Positions 30,215 to 38,800 of a stretch of DNA of 64,000 nt are shown here, in pieces. This DNA is from Pseudomonadota bacterium (GTDB lineage: Bacteria; Pseudomonadota; Alphaproteobacteria; UBA2136; JASBTF01), in contig JASBTF010000001.1 in the NCBI GenBank assembly GCA_030148545.1, forward strand, positions 194,885 through 258,884, given 5' to 3'. Every line of letters starts with the position of its first letter. The stretch's first letter is position 1. The notes under the pieces were generated by a model that worked only from the letters and a program-made list of their open reading frames with translations, searched no databases and was not told the DNA's origin. The translations under genes and the position numbers were made by a program.

Positions 30215-31468
30215 ATGAACAAATCACGTCACCCACTTATTTGCGCGCTCGATATTGGGAGCCACAAAGTGGCGTGTTTTATTGCCGAACTTGATGAATT
30301 TTATAACCCGCAGCTGATTGGCTATGGCACCTGCGCCAGCCACGGTATGAAGCGTGGGATGATTGTGGATATGGATCGCACTGAGGCCGCCATTGCCAGC
30401 GCGGTAAAACAAGCAGAAGAAATGGCTGATGCCCAAGTGCATGAGCTGTATGTCGCCTTGGGTGGTATTCATTTACGTAGCCACATGACCGATGGCTTAG
30501 TGGTGCTGAACCAGCACGAGATTGGCCAAAGCGACTTAGAAAAAATTATTGATGTTGCTCGTGCGCGCCAAATTGAAGGCGACCGTGAGATTGTGCATGC
30601 CACTGCAACAAAATATGTGCTCGACAGCCAAACCGACATCCGCGACCCACGCGGCATGACCGGTAGCCGCTTGGAGGCCGATGTTCACATTATTACGGCC
30701 GCCAGTGCGGCACTGCGTAACGTGACTCGCTGTGTGGAACGTGCTGGCTACGATGTACACGAGATTGTGGTACAGCCATTGGCGAGCGCTATGAGTAGCT
30801 TGGTGGACGATGAACGCGAGCTAGGCTGTGCGCTGGTGGATATTGGTGGCGGTACTTGCGATATTGCTATTTATAGTGAGGGGAGCCTTGTTTACACGGG
30901 CGTTATTCCCGTAGGTGGTAACCACATTACGGCGGATATTGCGCGTGGTCTCTCTACACCGTTGAACCATGCTGAGCGCATTAAAACATTGCACGGATGT
31001 GCCATGGCCGCAGCACTTACCGACGACCAACAAATTGAAATTCCGCACGTGGGTACCGAGGATGATTTGAACCCGGTAACCATTACCAAATCTCAGCTGG
31101 CGGGTATTATTCAACCCCGTTGCGAAGAACTGCTGGAGATGGTGCGTGACCGTATTGAACAATCAGGTTTTGAAACAGCTATTGGCCGCCGCGTGGTGCT
31201 CACGGGTGGTACCAGCCAACTGGCTGGCTTGCGCCAACTAGCCGAGGTGGTGTTAGACAAGTCTGTACGCCTTGCTAAACCACAACATGTGGGCGGTTTA
31301 ACCGACCTTTCAGGTGGCCCACAGTTTGCTACTTCTGCTGGACTTGTGTTGTATGGGTCACGCCAGGTTGCAGAAAGCGCGAGAAGTCGTAATTTTGCTG
31401 GCGGTGCGTTTAAACGCATGCTGAGCAATACTTTTAGTTGGTTGCCTACGGCTGCCAAAAACGGATAA
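30215..31468 (+). CDS. ftsA: Cell division protein FtsA
   Basis: CALDIGSHKVACFIAE, ALVDIGGGTCDIAIY, RVVLTGGTSQLAGL. Confidence 0.95.
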   Translation: MNKSRHPLICALDIGSHKVACFIAELDEFYNPQLIGYGTCASHGMKRGMIVDMDRTEAAIASAVKQAEEMADAQVHELYVALGGIHLRSHMTDGLVVLNQHEIGQSDLEKIIDVARARQIEGDREIVHATATKYVLDSQTDIRDPRGMTGSRLEADVHIITAASAALRNVTRCVERAGYDVHEIVVQPLASAMSSLVDDERELGCALVDIGGGTCDIAIYSEGSLVYTGVIPVGGNHITADIARGLSTPLNHAERIKTLHGCAMAAALTDDQQIEIPHVGTEDDLNPVTITKSQLAGIIQPRCEELLEMVRDRIEQSGFETAIGRRVVLTGGTSQLAGLRQLAEVVLDKSVRLAKPQHVGGLTDLSGGPQFATSAGLVLYGSRQVAESARSRNFAGGAFKRMLSNTFSWLPTAAKNG

Positions 31469-31539
31469 ATTTGTCATACAGCGTAGCCAAGGGCGGCGCA
31501 GTATCGTATAAATATATCCACTAAACGGATCAAAAATTT

Positions 31540-31596
31540 GTAGTTGATCGTTGTGCAATAAATGATTCAACTACGGTCGCAAAGTATATTGCGACC
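31540..31596. repeat. Two-hairpin element D, copy D1
   Basis: GTAGTTGA...TCAACTAC immediately followed by GGTCGCAA-AGTATA-TTGCGACC. Confidence 0.75.
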
Positions 31597-31703
31597 TGCG
31601 TGTGAAATCTGAGAAAAACGACGCTTTTTTGTAAGATTGAACACAGCGAAACAAGTTTTATAAACTTGTTTCTAAAATTAATAATTAAAGGGAAAGATCA
31701 GCT

Positions 31704-32879
31704 ATGTCGCTCGATGTCGCCGTTGTACAAGAACAACCTCATCAACCCCGCATCACCGTAGTGGGGGTAGGCGGCGCCGGCGGTAATGCCGTAGGCAATA
31801 TGATCACTGCTGATCTGCAAGGCGTTAACTTTGTTGCCGCCAACACCGATATCCAAGCATTAGAAACTCACCCAGCTGAAAGCAAAATTCGCCTTGGTGC
31901 CGAACTAACCGAAGGCCTAGGCGCTGGCGCAAACCCCGAAGTGGGTGCCGCCGCTGCTGAGGAAAGCTACCAAGAAATTTGCGAAACTATTAAAGGCAGC
32001 CACATGGTGTTCATCACCGCTGGTATGGGTGGAGGTACCGGTACTGGTGCTGCACCTGTTGTAGCGCGTGCTGCACAGGAAATGGGTATTCTTACCGTAG
32101 CGGTGGTAACCAAGCCATTTAGCTTTGAAGGCTCACGCCGTATGAAAGCTGCCGAAAGCGGTATCGAAGAACTGCAAAACCACGTTGATACCGTGATTGT
32201 TATTCCAAACCAAAACTTGTTCCGCATTGCGACCGAGCGCACCACACTGCACGAGGCCTTTAAGCTAGCGGATGAAGTTCTGTATAAAGGTGTGCGTGGC
32301 GTAACCGACCTTATGGTGGTGCCAGGCTTTATTAACCTTGACTTTAACGACATTAAAACCGTGATGTCTGAGATGGGCCAAGCGATGATGGGTACCGGCG
32401 AAGCCGAAGGCGAAACCCGCGCTATTATGGCTGCCGAAGCTGCTATTTCCAGCCCATTGCTGGATGGTATCTCTATGGCGGGTGCACGTGGCGTGCTGAT
32501 CAACATCACCGGTGGTGAGGATATGACACTGTACGAAGTGGATGAAGCTGCAAACCGGATCCGTGAGGAAGTAGACCCAGATGCAAACATCATCTTCGGT
32601 ACGGCGTTCGAGGCATCGCTGCAGGGTAAAATCCGTGTTTCTGTGGTAGCAACAGGTTTGGGCAATGCTAAACCAGCTATGAGCAAGGCACCCGGTTTTG
32701 GTACTACCTTGGCAAAAGCGAAGGAAACAACAACGCCTGAGCCAGCTAAAAGCGAGCTACCTGAGCCTGAGAACTTGACTGACTTTACCGCAACTAAGCA
32801 AGAAGCGCCAAAGCAGCAGAGTGACTTTGATTTTGACGATCTTGAAATTCCAGCTTTCCTACGCAGACAGGCAAACTAA
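31704..32879 (+). CDS. ftsZ: Cell division protein FtsZ
   Basis: [15 protein letters not shown] tubulin signature; C-terminal peptide [14 protein letters not shown]. Confidence 0.98.
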   Translation: MSLDVAVVQEQPHQPRITVVGVGGAGGNAVGNMITADLQGVNFVAANTDIQALETHPAESKIRLGAELTEGLGAGANPEVGAAAAEESYQEICETIKGSHMVFITAGMGGGTGTGAAPVVARAAQEMGILTVAVVTKPFSFEGSRRMKAAESGIEELQNHVDTVIVIPNQNLFRIATERTTLHEAFKLADEVLYKGVRGVTDLMVVPGFINLDFNDIKTVMSEMGQAMMGTGEAEGETRAIMAAEAAISSPLLDGISMAGARGVLINITGGEDMTLYEVDEAANRIREEVDPDANIIFGTAFEASLQGKIRVSVVATGLGNAKPAMSKAPGFGTTLAKAKETTTPEPAKSELPEPENLTDFTATKQEAPKQQSDFDFDDLEIPAFLRRQAN

Positions 32880-32896
32880 TTATAATTATGTAAAGA

Positions 32897-32930
32897 AAAA
32901 ACCCCCTGGTGTGCACACCAGGGGGTTTTT
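32897..32930. terminator. Intrinsic terminator after ftsZ
   Basis: Perfect palindrome AAAAACCCCCTGGTGTGCACACCAGGGGGTTTTT. Confidence 0.93.
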
Positions 32931-33237
32931 CACTTCTCTTACTGCGTCCAGCAAAGAAGATTTTTATCTCGAGATTCGCTCTTAGCGCTGCGACAGGGAG
33001 CGACCCTGCACACAGCACCAAGCACGATTTACAGTAAACGAGGAGCTACCTCATTCACCGTAGTAGTTTTTTCAAAGACTCGCTCCCGCGTCCGCGGGCA
33101 CGATTTACAGCAGCAGGGTTGCCCCTACCGCCGCATAGGCGTATGCGGTATGCGTATGCGTCGTCACTTACAGCACGGGGTTGGAATCCGTGTTTAGTGT
33201 AAGCCGTGAGTTTGCGGCCTCACGTACCGAACTCTGT

Positions 33238-35133
33238 TTAGCTTGGCGGCAATGGCGGCAACACGGGGTTACCACCACAGTTCAAAAATTCACAGCCAGT
33301 ATCACCAGCCGTAGGGTCGCTAGGATTTTTATCAAGCAGATAAATCATAGCAGCCAGCTTGGCACCGCCAAGGATAATGAAGAACGCTTCCGTATTAGTG
33401 TAAGCGCCGGCAAATTCCGGAGAAACCGCAAAACGATGACTATTTTCACAGTCAATCGCCAAACGGCCAACCGGAGAGTTGTCGCCACTATACAAAAACG
33501 GAATGTTATTCCGCAGCGTATCGCCAAAGTCGCAGCGATTGCTGGTGAAGAACGTAAAGCGTGCTTCATCAATGATGGTTAGGTCGTTAGAACCAAATTC
33601 ACGCGGCAAATGCAACGGGTAGTGCTGCACGGCCGGGTCATCCGATTCAACCAGATCCATAGCCTGAACGTGGCGACGATTTTCGGGATCAATCAGCAAG
33701 TGCTGAGGGATTTCAACCATCATACGCCATCCAGTTTCCATATCGATAACTTCCAACCAAGCCAAATCACGATCCAGCTCAATCAGTTCTGCAATGCCGC
33801 CATCCCAAATCAGATTGGAACTGCGAGCAAAGTTTTCGCTATCATGGAAACACAGCGTTGCCGGAGCATCGCCAAACAGTCCCAGGAACATACCACGGCC
33901 AAGGCTCTCAAGAGCTTCAGCCCAATGCTCGTTCACGTTTTCACGATCTGCGAGCGGCAAGTTACATTCACCTTCGTTGTTGTAGCCAACAAAGTGGGTG
34001 AAATCATTAACTTCAGCAGCATTGGGGAAATCAAAGACCGAACGGCCTTCAACACCACGCAGCGCTGGGTTACCTGGAATAAGGACCGGTACTGATGTAG
34101 TCATGCCGAATTCATCATAGCCAACAGAGCTGGACCAAATGACAGTTTCAGCAATTGTAAACGGTTCCGGCGGTTCGACAGAGCGAACCGTATAGATCAC
34201 TTCATCATCGGTAAATTCACCGCGTTCAATGTCGAACAGCAGTAAAGCACCGGTGCTGAAAAGATCAGCCGGGATGGCGGTAAAGCCATCATTTACAACC
34301 ATAGCAGGTTCAACAGGCGGTTCAGGCATAGCGACATAAGCCGCAACAGCAGGTTCAGCTGGCGTGCACTGCTCCTCGTGGAGGAGCTGAACATACGCTT
34401 GCTGCTCTGGCGTGAGCCAGCCATACTTACCTTGGCCACCATTTGCGTCTGCAATACGGCCAACCGGTACTCCAGCAGAGTCCAGGCCAACCGCAGTGAA
34501 GTCGTTGCCAGTACCAATGTAAACCGTTTCGCACATCAGCGGTGCTGAGGTGAACAGGTTGGTATCCATCAGTGCCGGGGCAACCCAAGCAGCAGCTTCA
34601 GGTTCTTCCACCGGCGCAGGCGCTGGTGGCGTTACTACAGCTGCTTGCTGTTCAACAGGTGCATTTGTTTCGGCATTGCAACCGCAGCTTTCTGCAGCAG
34701 TAGCTGCATCTTCTGCGGCGGCACGAGTACGCGCCAGTTCATCACCAAAGCCGTTGAACTGCTCCAGCGTTTCATTGCTGGTGGCTTCAACAACACCAAG
34801 GCGCTGTTCGATATCATCGAGTGATGCGCCAAGGCGTTCTTCAATACCAGCTACAACCTCAGCCGTCAGGGCTTCGGTATCGATGGTATTGCTATGGCCT
34901 TGTTTGCTGGAACCAGCTACATAGCCTAAGCCACCTACGAGGGTGCCGACCAGAATAATCAGTGCCAGCACAGCAATAATTGGTAGACTTTTACCATTAT
35001 TGGCGAGTTTTTTTTCTGCTTCATCAGCGCGTGCGGACTCGGTCCGTGCACGCAGCTGTGCTTCGGCGAGGGTTTCCCCTGTGCGCGGAGCAGCACCAGA
35101 CGTATCGTCAGGTTTGATTTCTTCATCAGTCAT
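33238..35133 (-). CDS. Large hypothetical single-TM protein with Cys-containing exported domain
   Basis: Cytoplasmic acidic N-term, TM IIAVLALIILVGTLVGGLGYVAG, coiled coil, ~450 aa domain; RBS AGGAGAACATC. Confidence 0.8.
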   Translation of the reverse strand: MTDEEIKPDDTSGAAPRTGETLAEAQLRARTESARADEAEKKLANNGKSLPIIAVLALIILVGTLVGGLGYVAGSSKQGHSNTIDTEALTAEVVAGIEERLGASLDDIEQRLGVVEATSNETLEQFNGFGDELARTRAAAEDAATAAESCGCNAETNAPVEQQAAVVTPPAPAPVEEPEAAAWVAPALMDTNLFTSAPLMCETVYIGTGNDFTAVGLDSAGVPVGRIADANGGQGKYGWLTPEQQAYVQLLHEEQCTPAEPAVAAYVAMPEPPVEPAMVVNDGFTAIPADLFSTGALLLFDIERGEFTDDEVIYTVRSVEPPEPFTIAETVIWSSSVGYDEFGMTTSVPVLIPGNPALRGVEGRSVFDFPNAAEVNDFTHFVGYNNEGECNLPLADRENVNEHWAEALESLGRGMFLGLFGDAPATLCFHDSENFARSSNLIWDGGIAELIELDRDLAWLEVIDMETGWRMMVEIPQHLLIDPENRRHVQAMDLVESDDPAVQHYPLHLPREFGSNDLTIIDEARFTFFTSNRCDFGDTLRNNIPFLYSGDNSPVGRLAIDCENSHRFAVSPEFAGAYTNTEAFFIILGGAKLAAMIYLLDKNPSDPTAGDTGCEFLNCGGNPVLPPLPPS

Positions 35134-35214
35134 GATGTTCTCCTAGCCCCGCGTTTGCAGGGCCTTACAAAAATGTGAGGCGCCTACAGGCGCAAAACGG
35201 TGAGAGAAGCAAAA

Positions 35215-35373
35215 TCAGAAATTATGCTCCCAAAAGAAATAGCCCAAAATAAGGAGGCCTGAGATTAAAATGATAGTAAACCACCATTTTTCCCAAGGTT
35301 CCCATTTTTGGGGTAGAGATAGCTCAACCTGCATGGATTGCAGGAAGAGTTGCCATTGAGATTTTTTCTCCAT
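35215..35373 (-). CDS. Unlisted 52-aa single-TM protein MEKKSQWQLFLQSMQVELSLPQKWEPWEKWWFTIILISGLLILGYFFWEHNF
   Basis: ATG after AGGAGAAATCC RBS; in-frame TGA; co-directional with downstream 631-aa protein; below ORF-track length cut-off. Confidence 0.7.
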   Translation of the reverse strand: MEKKSQWQLFLQSMQVELSLPQKWEPWEKWWFTIILISGLLILGYFFWEHNF

Positions 35374-35689
35374 GGATTTCTCCTGCTCCTGTAGGGAGCT
35401 TTAGGGGTGAGGTGCCAATGACGTTTCGGCACAGTGGTTTTACCTGTCAATACTGCCAGTGGTGGGGCGTCCCCATCACATTGCGCTTCTGCGCGGGTAG
35501 TATTGAGTAAAAGGCAAAAAATGATTACCAGCTTTATATAGTGTACAATGTGCCTAATGCAAGTGTTTTGCATACATTTTTTGCGTGTTTATGAGGCTTA
35601 TTTAACGCGATGCTGACTGGGTCGGCATAATTGGGGGGTATGCCAGCACCACGTGCTGAATGGTGCTGTTTGGTTCTGGTTTGCAGCAT

Positions 35690-35751
35690 ATAGTCATTCA
35701 ACTTTGCATTTGCATGGTTGAATGACTATGGCCGCAAGGGATATTGCGGCC
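35690..35751. repeat. Two-hairpin element D, copy D2
   Basis: ATAGTCATTCAAC...GTTGAATGACTAT immediately followed by GGCCGCAA-GGGATA-TTGCGGCC. Confidence 0.8.
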
Positions 35752-35849
35752 CACGCGCGAGTCTAACAGCGGCTTTGCTGCTGTTTAAGCGAGCGTAGTG
35801 CTAGCTTAACATTTTTACGAAATGTTAAGCCTAATTACTATGGCGCAAT

Positions 35850-35876
35850 AAAAAAACGCCCCGTAGGGCGTTTTTT
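35850..35876 (-). terminator. Intrinsic terminator downstream of adhesin gene
   Basis: AAAAAACGCCC-CGTA-GGGCGTTTTTT. Confidence 0.9.
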
Positions 35877-35899
35877 GTGAACAGATACAGTGGGTTAAC

Positions 35900-38800
35900 T
35901 TAGTTAACTACCGCACCATTTAGTACTAGGCCATGCTCAATGTAGGCACCAGTATCACTCGCAGCGTCGTAGTAATAGTTGTAAGTAATTCCGTTACTTA
36001 CAATGTTACTAAACGCCTTGGTATAGTTACCGCTCAGGTCCACACGGTCACCAGCGTCCCCGCGAACGGTCAGAATATCGTTATCAGAAACACGGTCAAC
36101 TGCGCTTCCAGAGCCAATAACACGGTCGGTACCACTGCCGTTGGTCAGGTCAATTGTTTCCAGTTGTTGAAAACGAGTTTGGTTCAAATTAATGGTATTA
36201 TTGCTGCCATTAACTTGCAGTTTATCTGCGCCTAACCCGCCGTCAATAACGGTATCCGCGTTATCAAAGATCAAAGTATCGTTATCATTACCACCGTATA
36301 ATTGGTCGCTACCGGTACCACCGTCTAGGGTATCTTTTCCGCCGCCACCAACAAGAACATCGTTCCCAGCACCGCCGTTAATGGTGTCATCACCACCGAA
36401 TGGGCGGTTTTCATCCAAGAAACGACCAGATACAAGGTTGTTACGGATAAAGTCTAGCGCTAAACGCTCGAACATTTCTGGGTTGTTGGTTGGTGACCAA
36501 CCGTTTGGATTAATTGAGTTATTGCTAATTAAGTAAGCTTCAATACCTTGCCAGCCACTACCAGTTTGTACGGTTGGAATCCAGTCGGCATTAATGGTGT
36601 CACCAAACAGAATATCGTTACCATCGCCACCATTAATGGTGTCGTTATTTGGTGCTGCAGGGCTGTAAACTGTACCGCCATCAAACTGTACTAGGTCAGG
36701 CTGAATGCGTTGGCTACCGTTGTTAATCAGCTGTACACCGTCTGTGTTATCGATAGGGGCAAAGGCACGTGTATCGGCACCATTACCAATAGCAAGGCCG
36801 TGGCTGTACACGCCGTTATCGTTCAAGAAGTCGAGGAATTCATCGCCCCAGCTTTCTTGGAAACCTGGTGAAGCAAGGCCATCGGTGGCAAAGAATAGCT
36901 CAGTACGGTTGAAGATATCGCTCCCCTGTGCTGCGAGGAATTGCTGCAAAGCTGTTTGCGCTGCATCCACACCGGTGCTGAGGTGGCTGTTGCCGCTACC
37001 GCTACCACGGAAAGCATTAAGAGTATTAATCACGGCTTGGTAGTCATTAGCAGTGAAGTTATAAACTGTTGCGCTTTCGGCAAAGGTAACTAGTTTGAAG
37101 TCTACGTTGGTGCCAAAGTTTTGGTACTGAGTAACCAAGTCTTGCAGAGCATTAATAGCTAAGTTCAAGTTAGCACCATTCATACTGCCAGAAATATCTA
37201 GCGCTAGTACGATATTGTAGCTTGCTTTGGAGGCAGCTTGGCCCGTTTGAGCTGTACCTGTGCCATCGCCAATAATTACATCGTTACCGCGGCCAGTGGT
37301 GCCAGAAGTACCTGGAACAACTAGGAGTTGGTCTACTGGGTTTACATCAATAAATACAGTTGCGGTATCGGTACCGCCATTGCCATCGGTAATGGTGTAG
37401 GTAAAGCTATCGTCACCACGGTAACCACTTGGTGGGGTGTAGGTAAGAACACCACCAACAAAGCTAATTGTACCACCATTAGCGGAAGTACCATCCACAG
37501 TGGTGATGCTTAGTGTGTCACCATCTGGGTCGGTGTCATTGCTTAGTAGCTGACCAGACGTAATGGTGAGTGGTGTATTTTCATCCACACTGAAACTATC
37601 ATTATTTGCCGTTGGGGCATCGTTAACTGGCGTTACTGTAATGTTTACAATAGCGGTGTCAAAACCACCGTTGCCATCGGATACTTCATAGGTGAAGCTG
37701 TCGTTACCACTGTAACCATTAGCTGGTGTGTAGGTAATGGTACCATTAGCATTAAGCACTACGCTGCCGTTGGCTGGGCCATTCACAATGCGAGATACAG
37801 TTAAGGTATCGCCATCCACATCAGTATCATTGCTTAGTACGTTAATAGTAATAGCTTGGTCTTCAGTTGTGGTGGTGCTGTCGTTACGCGCAATTGGTGC
37901 ATCGTTAACTGGGTTAACGTTAATGGTCACAGTAGCGGTGTCGAAGCCGCCATTGCCATCGCTTACTTGGTAGCTAAAGGTATCGGTACCGTTGAAGTTA
38001 TTAGCCGGTGTGTAGGTGATGGTACCGTTGGCATTAATGGTAACTGTACCGTTGCTTGGGTTAGCGGTAATAGCAGACACGGTTAGTGTGTCGCCATCTA
38101 CGTCGAAATCGTTGCCTAGTACGTTAATAGTAACAGCCGTATCTTCGTTAGTGGTTACGCTGTCATTTACGGCTACAGGCGCATCATTAATTGGATTAAC
38201 AGTAATATTAACTGTTGCAATATCAGTACCGCCGTTGCCGTCGGATATTTCGTAAGTGAAGCTATCGGCGCCGTTGAAGTTGTTAGCTGGTGTGTAAGTA
38301 ATAGTACCATTGGCATTAATAACTACACTACCGTTAGCCGGGCCAGTTACAATACGGGACACGCTTAGTGTATCACCGTCAGGGTCGGTATCATTACCTA
38401 GTACGTTAATGGTAACTGCACTATCTTCGTTGGTGGTTACACTGTCGTTTACAGCTATAGGTGCGTCATTAACTGGTGTTACGTTTACAGTAACAGTAGC
38501 GGTGTCGAAACCACCGTTGCCGTCGCTCACTTGGTAGGTAAATGTATCTGTACCGTTGAAGTTAGCATTAGGTGTGTAAGTAATAGTACCGTTGGCATTA
38601 ATAACCACGCTACCATTGGCAGGGTTAGCGGTAATAGCGTTAACACTGAGTGTGTCGCCATCAGGGTCAGTATCGTTACCCAGAACATTAATGGTGATGG
38701 CTGTATCTTCGTTAGTGGTTACGCTGTCGTCGTTGGCTACTGGGGCATCGTTTACTGCACCAACGTTAATGGTAACGGTAGCGGTGTCAAAGCCGCCATT

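Noticed and set aside
31967-32686. 239-aa minus-strand ORF opposite ftsZ
   Set aside because: Fully antisense to ftsZ with no RBS or family signal.
33121-33195. Possible tRNA-like segment (GGGGTTGGAATCC) downstream of ftsZ
   Set aside because: T-arm lacks GTTCRAATCC and no cloverleaf or acceptor stem could be assembled.
33610-34095. 161-aa plus-strand ORF opposite the 631-aa protein
   Set aside because: The minus-strand ORF is longer, has an RBS and a coherent TM/linker/domain layout.
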